From an uncultured Fretibacterium sp. (GTDB lineage Bacteria; Synergistota; Synergistia; Synergistales; Aminobacteriaceae), in assembly GCA_946183145.1 (NCBI GenBank), contig CAMGZM010000003.1, positions 62,001 to 126,000 of the forward strand: a stretch of 64,000 nucleotides of DNA, written 5' to 3'. The notes beneath the pieces were generated by a model. It was not told the DNA's origin, ran no database searches, and saw only the letters and a program-made list of their open reading frames with translations. Positions within the stretch are counted from its first letter, which is position 1. Each line of letters starts with the position of its first letter. The translations under genes were made by a program, and so were the position numbers. Below, in pieces: positions 1 through 9,477 of the stretch.

Positions 1-104
1 AGTTTCACCTTGTCGATTCCGTTTGCTGTCGGCTTAATGTCAAAGACATCATCAAGCGTAAAGCATCCCCATCTCACACCGTCAAGCGAAAATTTCCCCG
101 TCAG
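1..104 (-). CDS. Restriction-modification specificity (S) subunit, N-terminal fragment
   Basis: Only about the first 34 codons lie in the window; the gene runs off the left edge. Read directly after the methylase stop and in the same frame, the peptide contains a VRWGCFTLDDVFDIKPT stretch, which resembles the start of a target-recognition domain in type I and BcgI-type S subunits (WGxFxxxDxFxIKP). No ATG, GTG or TTG with a good ribosome site fits. The nearest usable start is the CTG at 102-104, immediately after the TGA, with AAGGAG twelve bases upstream; a GTG some ten codons later has no Shine-Dalgarno. It would choose the DNA target of the upstream nuclease-methylase. The S-subunit assignment rests on a short peptide. 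Confidence 0.55.
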   Translation of the reverse strand, partial: MTGKFSLDGVRWGCFTLDDVFDIKPTANGIDKVK

Positions 105-2042
105 TCAAGTATCATTCTCCTTCACTCCGAACAGATAACCCCGCCCGTGCACGATCATGTTAAACTCAAACGTAAGATAATCCGCGAGGCTGTCAGCAAA
201 ATCTTTCTCCGTAGGTATCTCGTCATTGTAGTAGTAGAACGAATGCAGCCATTCATCGCCGGAATCAATAACAGTCTCAACCATGAAATCAGAAGGAGCG
301 TCAGAGATTTTCCCCCGCCAGCAGTCAAGAAGATACTGCCTCCTGTCGTCCGCGCTGTCAGTCTTCACGAGTCCTTTGTGCATTTTGACTTCATAGCCGT
401 CATTCTGAAAGTTGATGAACTTCACGCGCTTTTCTTTGGGATGAGGTTCGCCCGCTGTGAACACCGCTATACACGGCACAGTACCAACGCCGTAAAATGT
501 ATCTTTGTTGAGGCTGATGACTCCTTCAAGGGTGTGGCGTTTGAGTATGTCGGATTTGAGCTGCCTGTCTTCTTTCGTCTTGCCGATCATGACAGAGACC
601 GGGACAATCACCGCAGCCCTTCCGCCGGGTAATATGCAGTCAAGCAGGCGCGATATGAATTTGAGTTCGGATAAATTTTGCGTCTCTTTGCTTTTTGCCT
701 GAGAGTAAGGCGGATTCATGAAGCCCGCTGTGATTTGCTGAAGTTGAATGTCATCAGGATTTTTCATGAGGAAGTCTTCACAGATGAGATTGCTTTGCCC
801 GTCGCCCCTGAGTATCATATTTGTAGTTGCGACTGCGAACATGTCATCGCGTATTTCTATGCCGAAAATTTGAGTCTCCTTTACGCGCTTACGGTCTGAG
901 TCATTTTCCGCGAGGCTCAAGAGTCTGTGCATTCCCGCAACGAGAAAGCCGCCAGTCCCGCAGCAAGGGTCAAAGATAACATCATTGGCTTTGAGGTTCA
1001 CGAGGTCGCAAAATAGTTCGGTGATGTGAGAAGGAGTCAGAACGATTCCGAGCGTCGCACCGTCCCCGCCTGAATATCTCACGAACTCGCTGTAGAATAT
1101 GCCTAAATAATCTTCCGGCGAATTTCCCAGACGTATAGCCCGGTAAATGTTGCTGTTGATGTACTCGGCAAAAAATTTCAGCGGAGTCTTGCCATAAGGA
1201 TTCTTTTCGTTCTTCCATTCTTCGCGCAGTGTGTTCAATATCGGCCTGTTCTTTATGAGTGTGAACTGGTCAATTACTTTCTGAAGTTTCACGGCAGGAC
1301 TCACTTTTGCGCGTTTGAGACTCTTCTCCATATAGTCATAAAGAATTTCACCGTCCGTATGAACGTTATCACCCGTGAGGCTCTCCAGCTTGAATCCGTG
1401 AGCTTGTTCCATCAATGCAAGCAGTATAGCCGACACAACAAGGGGTTTCTCTTTGTCTCCTAACTGGCCGTAATTGCGTAAATGCTCGTGAAGAGTTTTA
1501 GCCTTATCGCGTAATTCGGCCTGCTGAATTTCTGCGGGAGGAGTCTCTTTGCACACTGCGCTGTGATAATAAGCGTCAATATTTTCCGGCGAAAAATTCC
1601 CGAACGTCTCAATTTCTGCAAGCTCAACGATTTTTTCAGCGTCAACAAATATCGGCTTCATTGTGTGATGCTTGGGATTTCCGGCATTCCCGAACGCAAA
1701 AATTTTCGTGTACGTGCTTCCTTCGAGTATCTTTCTTGCGTACCACAACGCGCCGTTGAGAGCGTAATCTTTCGTTGCTTTAACGTCCTGCGAGATTTTG
1801 CCGTCATTGTCGCGAAGGCATAATTTATCCCGGTCTGCTTTGTCCTCGATGATGAGGAGAAATTCTCCAACACTCGCAATGAAGTCGGGCATTCCGCGCT
1901 CGCCTGTCTGAGATTTTGAGGCTGTTGAAAGCGCGTTCTGCAATTCTGTGATTGAGGTGTGCTGATATTCGGCGTTGATTCCTGAGTCAGTCAGCAATTT
2001 GTGAACGTATAAATCAAAATTGGATTCGTGGTTGTCTGTCAT
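105..2042 (-). CDS. BcgI-like fused nuclease / N6-adenine DNA methyltransferase
   Basis: A 645-residue protein that probably both cuts and methylates DNA together with an S subunit. Residues about 45-75 contain GMPDF followed by IIEDKAD, a PD-(D/E)xK-type nuclease signature. Residues about 300-560 are a gamma-class adenine methylase: motif I is DPCCGTGGF and motif IV is NPPYS. A nuclease fused to HsdM-like methylase with a separate S gene downstream is the layout of BcgI (A subunit also about 640 residues), so I prefer a type IIB/IIG system to classical type I, for which no hsdR is seen. The ATG lacks a clear Shine-Dalgarno and follows a terminator serving the neighbouring chemoreceptor gene. 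The cut site and activity cannot be read from the sequence. Confidence 0.8.
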   Translation of the reverse strand: MTDNHESNFDLYVHKLLTDSGINAEYQHTSITELQNALSTASKSQTGERGMPDFIASVGEFLLIIEDKADRDKLCLRDNDGKISQDVKATKDYALNGALWYARKILEGSTYTKIFAFGNAGNPKHHTMKPIFVDAEKIVELAEIETFGNFSPENIDAYYHSAVCKETPPAEIQQAELRDKAKTLHEHLRNYGQLGDKEKPLVVSAILLALMEQAHGFKLESLTGDNVHTDGEILYDYMEKSLKRAKVSPAVKLQKVIDQFTLIKNRPILNTLREEWKNEKNPYGKTPLKFFAEYINSNIYRAIRLGNSPEDYLGIFYSEFVRYSGGDGATLGIVLTPSHITELFCDLVNLKANDVIFDPCCGTGGFLVAGMHRLLSLAENDSDRKRVKETQIFGIEIRDDMFAVATTNMILRGDGQSNLICEDFLMKNPDDIQLQQITAGFMNPPYSQAKSKETQNLSELKFISRLLDCILPGGRAAVIVPVSVMIGKTKEDRQLKSDILKRHTLEGVISLNKDTFYGVGTVPCIAVFTAGEPHPKEKRVKFINFQNDGYEVKMHKGLVKTDSADDRRQYLLDCWRGKISDAPSDFMVETVIDSGDEWLHSFYYYNDEIPTEKDFADSLADYLTFEFNMIVHGRGYLFGVKENDT

Positions 2043-2048
2043 GGCCGT

Positions 2049-2087
2049 AAAAAAACAGGCGGGGAAAATTTCTCTTCCTCACCTGTC
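2049..2087 (-). terminator. Rho-independent terminator after the chemoreceptor gene
   Basis: On the minus strand, ACAGG and CCTGT arms with additional G-C pairs inside close a hairpin that is followed by seven T. It lies between the chemoreceptor stop and the methylase start, so it separates the two transcription units. Confidence 0.65.
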
Positions 2088-2110
2088 GTTTTGTCGTCAA
2101 GATTTCGGGG

Positions 2111-4282
2111 TTAAGCCTTCTTCTTAGCGGGTGCTTTTGCCGGAAGTGCTTTTCTTGCTCCGCCCTTCTTCTGTGCTGGGCCTTCATCCTCAATATGGAA
2201 CTGTGAAAGTGCTTCCGTGATGCTCTCAACAAGCCCGGTCTGATCAACTGCTCCCGTTGCGGCGCGTTCTGCGATTAACGCGGTCTCGTCCATGTCGTTC
2301 TTGATGCTCTCAAGGTTCTCAAGAATTTCTGTCGTTGCCTTCGTTACGTTGTCGATTCCGGCGGCTATTTCACGGCTTGAGGCTGCCTGCTCCTGAGCTA
2401 CTGCGGCGATGTTCTGTATACGGTCATTCGCTTTATCGATCTGCCCAATTGCTTCGGCTAATGAGTCCTGCGCTCCGTTTGCTTTCTCGGTTGTCTCGTC
2501 AAGGAGTACTGCTGTCTCATCGCTTGATGTCTTTGTCTCTCTCACACTGAGCTGTAATGACTCGATAAGCCCCCGGACGTTTTCAGCGGCGCGGCTTGAA
2601 TCTTCAGCGAGTTTGCGTACTGATTCTGCGACAACTGCGAATCCTCTTCCGGCTTCACCTGCTCTTGCGGCCTCGATTGCGGCGTTCAGTGCTAAAAGGT
2701 TCGTCTGATCCGCTATTGATGTGATTTCGCCAATGAACTCGGAAATCTTGTTTGAGTTTTCTACGAGTTCCTGCAATTTTTCTCCGCTTTCTTTCGTCTT
2801 CTTCTGGAGGATTACGATGTTTGCTATTGCCTCTTTAACCGTGTCTACTGCGTTTCCTGTTACTGTTGTCATGTTGGAGATGAACTCCGCGCAGTCTGTT
2901 GCGGCCTGTGCACTTGTCATTGAGGCGGCTGACATTTCCTCTGTTCCTGCGTTGGACTCCTGAAGTGATGATGCGTTGCCCTCCATGAGCTTGACGACAT
3001 TGGCGACGTTTGAGCGCACGTTGTTGGCGTATTCGGTGTTCTTTGTCGCGTCTTCCTTCATGTTCGCTGATGTCTCATGACTCTGAATCGCAAGCCCGCG
3101 AATATCCCCGATTGCCGTGCTTAATGACGCAAACATTTCCGACAGAGCATCGCCCAAGTTGCCGAGTTCGTCTTTGCCCTCGTAGCGGAAATCAGCGCGG
3201 GTAATGGCCATTTCACCGTTGCTTGCTTCCTTGCACAGCTCAACAACACGGCCGAGAGGTGTGGAGATTGATTTTGCGATATACAGCGCGATCCCAACGC
3301 CCAATACGATAGCAACAGCCGCCAGCGAAATAACAAGCGTCATTGTGCTTCCGAGCGAGTCATTAACTCCTTGCGACAAGCTGACGATTCTGTTTGTGCC
3401 TGCGTCCGTTATCTTGTTGGTTATGTTCACGAGGTTGAGTCCGTCACCAAGAAGAGTCGCGAACATTGGCTCAGTCTGCGTGAATGAGTTGAGAACGTCA
3501 TTAAAGCCGTTTTTCAGCGTCGTGAATGTCCCGCGCCCGGCCGTCATAAGGTCTCTGATTTCCTTCAGCGTTGAGCTTTCGTAGAATCTGTTGTACTGGT
3601 TCTCGCCGTTCACAAGCTGCTGCACGATGTCATTCATCATCTTTGCGTCCCTTGTGTCAAGAGCTACCGCGTAATTTCTCGCTGTTACTGCGAATGCTGT
3701 CGTCAGTGCTTCAGCCTGCCTTATGCGGTTGATGTATGTCTCCATGCTCGTGCCTTCAAGATTTGTCTTTAGCTGGCTTAGTGTTACCTGGTACTGCATA
3801 TCCACAACGCTCGTAAGAAGGTCTATCATCTTGTCGATTTCCTTGTTGAGTGTGTTGGAGACTGTGCGCTTTGTGCGAATCATCTGGTATACCTTGTTTG
3901 CTGTTGATCCGGCATTGCGTAAAATCCGCTCCATTTCCGGAAGGTTTTCGGACAAAGTTACGAGTGAAGAATCCTGCGCGTACATCTGCTTCCCGCTGTC
4001 TATGAGCGTCTGAAGCCCGGACAAGAAATTCTGCAATCTGTCTATGTCCTCGTCGCTTTCTGAGAACTTCAAATCCCTTACACATGCCCTTATCCAGCTT
4101 ATCTGGTTTGTGAGCTTTACAGCAAGTGTTACCGTAGTGTCAACAACTTTCTGAAGGTAGGCGACATCTGACTGAACCGCTGAAATGCTCGTCCATGAGA
4201 AGAACACCGCAACGCCGAAAAGCGCAAGGACAATCCCGAATCCTATTGTGAGCTTGCCCGTAATCTTGAAATTGTTTAACAT
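2111..4282 (-). CDS. Methyl-accepting chemotaxis protein
   Basis: A 723-residue transmembrane chemoreceptor. A membrane helix near residues 10-32 is followed by a roughly 270-residue helical periplasmic sensor region of four-helix-bundle type, a second helix near 310-335, a HAMP linker, and a long cytoplasmic coiled coil. The signalling tip is recognisable as [28 protein letters not shown]. It would control CheA through CheW or CheV; cheV lies at 11708 but no cheA or cheW is in the window. The last about 20 residues are rich in Lys, Ala and Pro (ending APAKKKA) and carry no NWETF-type CheR/CheB pentapeptide. The ligand is unknown. The gene has its own terminator and a TAGGAGAG ribosome site. 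Confidence 0.93.
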   Translation of the reverse strand: MLNNFKITGKLTIGFGIVLALFGVAVFFSWTSISAVQSDVAYLQKVVDTTVTLAVKLTNQISWIRACVRDLKFSESDEDIDRLQNFLSGLQTLIDSGKQMYAQDSSLVTLSENLPEMERILRNAGSTANKVYQMIRTKRTVSNTLNKEIDKMIDLLTSVVDMQYQVTLSQLKTNLEGTSMETYINRIRQAEALTTAFAVTARNYAVALDTRDAKMMNDIVQQLVNGENQYNRFYESSTLKEIRDLMTAGRGTFTTLKNGFNDVLNSFTQTEPMFATLLGDGLNLVNITNKITDAGTNRIVSLSQGVNDSLGSTMTLVISLAAVAIVLGVGIALYIAKSISTPLGRVVELCKEASNGEMAITRADFRYEGKDELGNLGDALSEMFASLSTAIGDIRGLAIQSHETSANMKEDATKNTEYANNVRSNVANVVKLMEGNASSLQESNAGTEEMSAASMTSAQAATDCAEFISNMTTVTGNAVDTVKEAIANIVILQKKTKESGEKLQELVENSNKISEFIGEITSIADQTNLLALNAAIEAARAGEAGRGFAVVAESVRKLAEDSSRAAENVRGLIESLQLSVRETKTSSDETAVLLDETTEKANGAQDSLAEAIGQIDKANDRIQNIAAVAQEQAASSREIAAGIDNVTKATTEILENLESIKNDMDETALIAERAATGAVDQTGLVESITEALSQFHIEDEGPAQKKGGARKALPAKAPAKKKA

Positions 4283-4353
4283 AAAATTTTTTCTCTCCTA
4301 ATGAAAATTTTTGTGATATGAAAACGGAAACCCTTTAGCGCGACTGTGAAAAG

Positions 4354-4920
4354 TTATAGGTCAGGGGCGATCCCCTCCTTAGCCATGAGCCACGAGAGAG
4401 CCGCAAAAGTCTTCGAGTCCCGTATTTTTCCCTCACGTATCATTGTCGGTACGTCAGACAGCTTCACTTCAACGACTGAAACATTCTCGTCATCGTCCTG
4501 CGGAAGTGCTGAACGTGTAAGTCCCTCAGCAAGATACAGCGTGAAAAGCTCCGTGCAGAATCCCGGCGAGGCGTAAAAGTCTCCTATGCGGTAAAGTTTC
4601 GAGGCTTTTACGTTCAGTTCCTCCTGCATTTCGCGTTCGGCTGCCTGATCGGGGTTTTCTCCCGGCTCAATCAGTCCGGCGCAAATTTCGAGGGTTTCTT
4701 CATGGACGGCGTAACGGTATTGTTTCACGAGAAGAACTGTCTTTTTGTCTGTGAAAGCTATCATACCTACGGCGGGTTTGTGTTCGACAACTTCGCGGGT
4801 TGCGAGTCTTCCTGAAGGCAAACGCACATCATCAGAACGCACGCTCAAAATTTTCCCGTCAAAGAAGCGGTTTTCTTTTACGCAGACTTCTTCAATGTTG
4901 GAGTTCATATTTTCCGGCAT
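4354..4920 (-). CDS. Nudix hydrolase, ADP-ribose pyrophosphatase-like
   Basis: A 188-residue cytosolic Nudix protein. The Nudix box reads GLIEPGENPDQAAEREMQEEL, matching G-x5-E-x7-R-E-x2-E-E; the usual final glycine is Asn. The family hydrolyses nucleoside diphosphates linked to another group, and the length and flanking VEHKPAVGMIAF region suit the ADP-sugar pyrophosphatase branch (NudF type). I place the start at the ATG at 4918-4920 because AGGTG precedes it and a TATAAT box lies upstream within the longer open frame, which would put the alternative start at 4977 before the transcription start. It stands just downstream of fmt, separated by about 60 bases. Confidence 0.85.
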   Translation of the reverse strand: MPENMNSNIEEVCVKENRFFDGKILSVRSDDVRLPSGRLATREVVEHKPAVGMIAFTDKKTVLLVKQYRYAVHEETLEICAGLIEPGENPDQAAEREMQEELNVKASKLYRIGDFYASPGFCTELFTLYLAEGLTRSALPQDDDENVSVVEVKLSDVPTMIREGKIRDSKTFAALSWLMAKEGIAPDL

Positions 4921-4983
4921 AAGAACACCTGCCCTTTTCTGTTTTCTGTGAATTTCCGTAATTATAGCGCATATCACAAAACT

Positions 4984-5883
4984 TTACACAATCTGTACTC
5001 CTGCTTTGAGCCTGAGTCCCGCTGACCATTCGCGCCCCGTCATCTTTCGTTTTCCCTCGCTCTGTACTTCCTGAAGCTCAACGCCGAAATCAGCGCACAT
5101 TATTACGGGATTCCCTTCAACGTTCACGACATGGCCGCATTCGCCCGCAATATCTTTTCTCACGCACGCACGCCAGATTTTGACTCTCTTCCCCGAAATT
5201 ACCGCGTAAGCTCCTCCAGACATATCAAGAGCGCGCACAGTGTTCACGAATCGCAATGCCGAGTCCGTGAATGAAAGCTCAAATTCCGGCTTCTCGATTT
5301 TTGCCGCGTAAGTCGCAAGTGAGTCATTCTGCGGTGAAAACTTCATCTCACCTTTCAGATTCTCACACGCAATATCACATCCGATTTCTGAGAGTCTCAG
5401 GTACAAATCTGACGCATTTTCTGACGGCTCTATGTCTATTTCTGACTGTGCGAGAATTTCCCCCGCGTCCATTTTCGCAGCAAGACGGAACACAGTAACG
5501 CCCGTGTGATTTTTTCCGTCAAGCAATGCACGCTGAATCGGCGCCGCCCCCCGGTATTCGGGAAGCAATGACGGGTGAATGTTGAGGCATAACCGGGACA
5601 AAAACGGCTCGCGGATTATCTGCCCGAAGTCAACAACAAAAATTACTCCGGGATTCTCAGCTTCAAGCGCGGTAATCAGCTCCTCATTCTGTGATAATTT
5701 TCCCGTTCGTGTTACGTTGAGTCCGAGTCGTGATGCTGTGATTTCGACTGCTGAAGGATTCTCACGGTTATTGCGTCCTGAGCGCGTTGGGTTGCCTGTG
5801 ATGATTCGTGTGAAACTGAGTCCCCTCTTCACGAGTCCTTCAAGACAAAGCGAGGCAAAAATCCCCGTGCCTATGAACCACAT
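4984..5883 (-). CDS. fmt: Methionyl-tRNA formyltransferase
   Basis: A 299-residue enzyme that formylates the methionine on initiator tRNA using 10-formyltetrahydrofolate. The formyltransferase core shows NIHPSLLPEYRGAAPIQ and TGVTVFRLAAKMDAGEIL, both hallmarks of Fmt; the C-terminal third is the tRNA-binding domain. The start ATG overlaps the def stop by one base (TGATG), so translation of the two is probably coupled. The N-terminus reads MWFIGTGIFASLCLEGL, the usual Rossmann-like start. The def-fmt pair is a classic arrangement: one gene adds the formyl group and the other removes it from the finished protein. Confidence 0.95.
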   Translation of the reverse strand: MWFIGTGIFASLCLEGLVKRGLSFTRIITGNPTRSGRNNRENPSAVEITASRLGLNVTRTGKLSQNEELITALEAENPGVIFVVDFGQIIREPFLSRLCLNIHPSLLPEYRGAAPIQRALLDGKNHTGVTVFRLAAKMDAGEILAQSEIDIEPSENASDLYLRLSEIGCDIACENLKGEMKFSPQNDSLATYAAKIEKPEFELSFTDSALRFVNTVRALDMSGGAYAVISGKRVKIWRACVRKDIAGECGHVVNVEGNPVIMCADFGVELQEVQSEGKRKMTGREWSAGLRLKAGVQIV

Positions 5884-6395
5884 CAAAAATGGCCTCCTGT
5901 ATGCTTGCTGACTTTCTTCTTGATTGCGTTTCGCTTGAGATTCGACAGGTAATCGATGAATAATTTTCCTGAAAGGTGATCCATCTCATGAAGGAACGCA
6001 CGGGCCGTAAATCCTTCAACTTCATATGTTACTGTTTCGCCGTTAAGGTCTTTGGACTCAATTTTTACCCATTGAGGCCGGATGACATTCGCATAAATTC
6101 CCGGAAAACTCAAGCAGCCCTCTTCACCTTCCTGAATGCCTTTCTGATCGATAACTTTCGGATTGATTAGAACGTAGCTTTTTCCCTCGTATTCAACGAC
6201 AGCAATTTTTTTCAGCACTCCGACTTGAGGCGCGGCGAGTCCGACTCCATCGTGAACTCTCATTGACGCAAATAAATCCTTCACGAACTTTGCGAGATTC
6301 TCATCAAAAACTGTAACAGGCTCTGAGATTTTTTTCAGAACAGGATCAGGATACTTTTTGATTTCGAGGATTCCTGACAATGATTCATTGCTCAA
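5883..6395 (-). CDS. def: Peptide deformylase
   Basis: A 170-residue metalloenzyme that removes the N-formyl group from nascent proteins. All three family motifs are present: GVGLAAPQVG, EGCLSFPG with the metal-binding cysteine, and HEMDHLSG, the HExxH site. It is the first gene of the def-fmt pair, and its stop overlaps the fmt start. It is transcribed divergently from ctsR, with about 130 bases between them. Confidence 0.96.
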   Translation of the reverse strand: MSNESLSGILEIKKYPDPVLKKISEPVTVFDENLAKFVKDLFASMRVHDGVGLAAPQVGVLKKIAVVEYEGKSYVLINPKVIDQKGIQEGEEGCLSFPGIYANVIRPQWVKIESKDLNGETVTYEVEGFTARAFLHEMDHLSGKLFIDYLSNLKRNAIKKKVSKHTGGHF

Positions 6396-6464
6396 AATTT
6401 TTTCACACTCCTTTGGGATTTATGAGTCAATTTTATGTGATAAGGGGTAATAGTCAATTCATGC

Positions 6465-6481
6465 GTTGATTATCGTTGACC
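6465..6481 (+). promoter_or_regulatory. CtsR operator overlapping the ctsR-clpC promoter
   Basis: Two heptads, GTTGATT and GTTGACC, are separated by three bases. This is close to the inverted form of the CtsR box (TTTGACY, three bases, TTTGACY). The promoter itself is TTGATT (6466-6471), 17 bases, TATAAT (6489-6494), so the operator covers the -35 element and part of the spacer, a good position for autorepression. The match is by eye. Confidence 0.7.
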
Positions 6482-6527
6482 TATAAAATATAATTCACAT
6501 TCAGCGCAGAAGGAGATGAAAATCATC

Positions 6528-6980
6528 ATGAACTTATCACATGACATAGAGAAATATATACTTGATTTGCTTGACGGCGGGGACGGAAATTTTATCAGCC
6601 TCAGAAGGAAAGAGCTTGCGGAAATGTTTGAGTGCGTTCCGAGTCAGATAAATTATGTTTTACGCAGCAGGTTTACGCCTGAGCAGGGTTATCTGATTGA
6701 GAGCAGGAGAGGCGAGCACGGCTACATAAAAATATTCCGCATAACGTGTGAGAGTGCTGACGAGAAAATAGCGCACATTCACGACATAATAGGGGACGCA
6801 ATGAATCTCAGTGAGGCGCGGAGACTCCTTGAGGCATTGCAGGAGAGAAAATTTATCACAGCAAGAGAGAGACTTTTGATTGAGGTAGCATTGAGGCATG
6901 TTACGAGTGAGGGACGTTACGAGGATGAATACGAGATTGCAGAGTTATTGCGCAATATGCTCTGCGGGATAATGGGATAA
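6528..6980 (+). CDS. ctsR: CtsR-family heat-shock repressor
   Basis: A 150-residue DNA-binding repressor of class III heat-shock genes. The N-terminal winged helix-turn-helix includes LAEMFECVPSQINYVLRSRFT and the RRGEHGYIKI wing with the conserved glycine; the C-terminal helical domain follows. I prefer the second ATG, since AGGAG directly abuts the first ATG at 6516, leaving no spacing. The gene is followed 28 bases later by clpC. In Firmicutes, CtsR activity depends on McsA and McsB encoded between the two genes; neither is here, so repression is presumably relieved in another way, perhaps by heat sensing in CtsR itself. Confidence 0.88.
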   Translation: MNLSHDIEKYILDLLDGGDGNFISLRRKELAEMFECVPSQINYVLRSRFTPEQGYLIESRRGEHGYIKIFRITCESADEKIAHIHDIIGDAMNLSEARRLLEALQERKFITARERLLIEVALRHVTSEGRYEDEYEIAELLRNMLCGIMG

Positions 6981-7008
6981 AGGGACGAAAGGAAGAAGGA
7001 GAAAATTC

Positions 7009-9477
7009 ATGTGGCAGTTCTACACAGAGAGAGCGAAAAGAGTCGTACAGCTCGCACATCAGGAAGCCGCGAATATGGGTCATACAATGGTAGAACCTGA
7101 ACACCTGCTTATAGGACTTTTGACGGAAGGAGGCGGAACAGCCTGCCAGGCACTTGCGGAATTAGGCGTAGACCCGGAGAATTTAGCCGCACATATTCGG
7201 GATCTCATCGGAAAATCTCAGGACATTTTAGCGAAAACCGTTGACCTTCCTATGAGCCAGAGAATGAAGCGCGCAATGGATCTCGCAATGGCAAAAGCCC
7301 GTGAAATGGGTGTGAATTATGTTGACACTGAGCATATTTTGCTTGGGATTCTTGCTGATGATTCCGGCTTGGCTGTTCAGCAGTTCAGGGTGATGGGACT
7401 GACTCCTACAGCGGTTCAAAAGCAGGTCAATGAGATTCTCGCAAGCACTTCGGGGAACAAAGTATCATCATCAAACGTAGACTCAAGCACAAAGCGTAAA
7501 GCAAAAATGAAGACTCCTACGCTTGATCATCTTGGTGTTGACTTGACCGAACGAGCAAGAAACGGAGAACTTGACCCCGTAATAGGCCGCGAGAAAGAAA
7601 TTCGCAGACTCATGCAGGTACTTTGCAGACGGACGAAAAGCAATCCCGTATTAATCGGTGATCCTGGAGTCGGAAAAACAGCAGTTGTTGAGGGACTCGC
7701 ACGTCTCATAGTTTCGGGTACAGTCCCTGAGCCTTTGAGGGACAAACGAATCGTACAGCTCAACATGGGAACTCTTGTAGCAGGCACAAAATACCGCGGT
7801 GAATTTGAAGAGAGACTCCGCCGAATCGTGAAGGAATTGACCGACAGCAAAGGAGATGTGATTCTCTTTGTCGATGAAGTTCACACGATAATCGGTGCGG
7901 GAAATGCAGAAGGCTCAACGGACGCGGCCAATATCCTCAAGCCTGAGTTATCGCGGGGAGCATTCCAGCTCATAGGCGCAACAACGCAGGACGAGTACCG
8001 AAAGCACGTAGAGAGGGACGCTGCATTAGAGCGGAGATTTCAGCCGGTGCAGGTTGACGAGCCTCCTGTTGATGACGCTGTGAAAATCTTGCAGGGACTC
8101 AAAGACAGGTACGAACATCATCACAACGTAATGTACACGGAAGACGCAATAAACGCCGCCGCTAATTTGGCCTCGCGCTACATTCAGGACAGATTTTTGC
8201 CGGACAAAGGTATAGATCTCATTGACGAGGCAGGAGCTAGAACGCGTTTACTTGGTCTTGAGCCTCCCGAATATATACACGAGATTGAACGCAGGCTTGA
8301 AGACGTACAGCGCAAAAAGGAAGAAGCCGTGTTATCTGAGCAGTACGAGCTTGCGACGGAGTTACGCGACAGGGAGCGCAGAATTTCAGACGAGCTTGAC
8401 CGCGCAAAAAGAGAATGGCAGATGAACCGCAAGAACATCAAGCACAGAATCACAGCTGAGGACATCGCAACAGTTGTAGCAGAACAGACAGGAATCCCCG
8501 TAAAGCAGCTGACGGAAGCAGAGACATCACGACTCCTGAAAATGGAGGAGGAAATCTCAAAACGCTTAATCGGCCAGGATGAAGCAGTGAGCGCAGTATC
8601 AAGAGCGATTCGCCGTGCTCGTACAGGACTCAGAGATCCCCGGCGGCCTATAGGGTCATTTCTCTTCATGGGGCCAACAGGAGTCGGCAAAACGGAATTA
8701 GCTCGGTGCCTTGCGCGGTTCATGTTCGGGCGTGATGACGCAATGATTCGAATCGACATGAGCGAGTTTATGGAACGTCATGAAGTCTCGAAACTCGTAG
8801 GCGCGCCCCCCGGTTATGTCGGCCATGAATCCGGCGGAAAATTGACGGAGGCTGTCAGGCGAAAACCCTACAGTGTCGTATTGTTTGACGAAATCGAGAA
8901 AGCACACCCTGATGTCTTCAACATATTGTTACAGGTGCTTGATGACGGGAAATTGACGGACGGACAAGGGCGCAAGGTAGATTTCCGCAACACCGTAATC
9001 ATCATGACAAGCAATGTCGGCGCAAAGGAAGCCCAGAAGGGTAACTCATTGGGATTCGGACTCAATGCGGAGACTCAGACTGAACGCGATTGGGATCGTA
9101 CAAAGTCAATCATTCTTGACGAGGCAAATAAACTTTTCCGCCCCGAATTTCTGAATCGTATTGATGAGATGGCAGTCTTCAAACCCCTTTCACGCGATAA
9201 TCTTTTACGAATCATTGACACAATGCTTGATGACTTGTCAACGAGGCTCGACACAAAGGGAGTCAAGATTCGTGTTGCTGATGACGTGAAAGCAAAAATT
9301 CTTGAGAAGGGTTACAAGCCCAAATACGGAGCGAGGCCGTTAAGGAGGGCTATACAGTCAATGCTTGAGGACAAATTATCGGACTTCATGCTCTCAGGGA
9401 AAATCCCGGAAGGAGACTCAACAATCAGCGTGAATCTTGAGGGTGAAGAGCTGAAATGCGCGTTGCAGGAAGCATAA
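7009..9477 (+). CDS. clpC: ATP-dependent unfoldase ClpC
   Basis: An 822-residue class I Hsp100 ATPase that unfolds proteins for ClpP. The order is: Clp N-domain repeats (residues 1-150), AAA module 1 with GDPGVGKTA and a VDEVHT Walker B, a middle domain with a UVR-like helix pair (RKKEEAVLSEQYELATELRD), and AAA module 2 with GPTGVGKTE and LFDEIEKAHPD. A short middle domain separates it from ClpB. It is co-transcribed with ctsR, and its last 22 bases overlap azlC. The UVR-like motif is where McsA-type adaptors normally act, although no McsA gene is next to it. Confidence 0.96.
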   Translation: MWQFYTERAKRVVQLAHQEAANMGHTMVEPEHLLIGLLTEGGGTACQALAELGVDPENLAAHIRDLIGKSQDILAKTVDLPMSQRMKRAMDLAMAKAREMGVNYVDTEHILLGILADDSGLAVQQFRVMGLTPTAVQKQVNEILASTSGNKVSSSNVDSSTKRKAKMKTPTLDHLGVDLTERARNGELDPVIGREKEIRRLMQVLCRRTKSNPVLIGDPGVGKTAVVEGLARLIVSGTVPEPLRDKRIVQLNMGTLVAGTKYRGEFEERLRRIVKELTDSKGDVILFVDEVHTIIGAGNAEGSTDAANILKPELSRGAFQLIGATTQDEYRKHVERDAALERRFQPVQVDEPPVDDAVKILQGLKDRYEHHHNVMYTEDAINAAANLASRYIQDRFLPDKGIDLIDEAGARTRLLGLEPPEYIHEIERRLEDVQRKKEEAVLSEQYELATELRDRERRISDELDRAKREWQMNRKNIKHRITAEDIATVVAEQTGIPVKQLTEAETSRLLKMEEEISKRLIGQDEAVSAVSRAIRRARTGLRDPRRPIGSFLFMGPTGVGKTELARCLARFMFGRDDAMIRIDMSEFMERHEVSKLVGAPPGYVGHESGGKLTEAVRRKPYSVVLFDEIEKAHPDVFNILLQVLDDGKLTDGQGRKVDFRNTVIIMTSNVGAKEAQKGNSLGFGLNAETQTERDWDRTKSIILDEANKLFRPEFLNRIDEMAVFKPLSRDNLLRIIDTMLDDLSTRLDTKGVKIRVADDVKAKILEKGYKPKYGARPLRRAIQSMLEDKLSDFMLSGKIPEGDSTISVNLEGEELKCALQEA

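Noticed and set aside
1460-1648. Small frames opposite the methylase gene
   Set aside because: They are shadows of the long coding frame, without ribosome sites or family resemblance.
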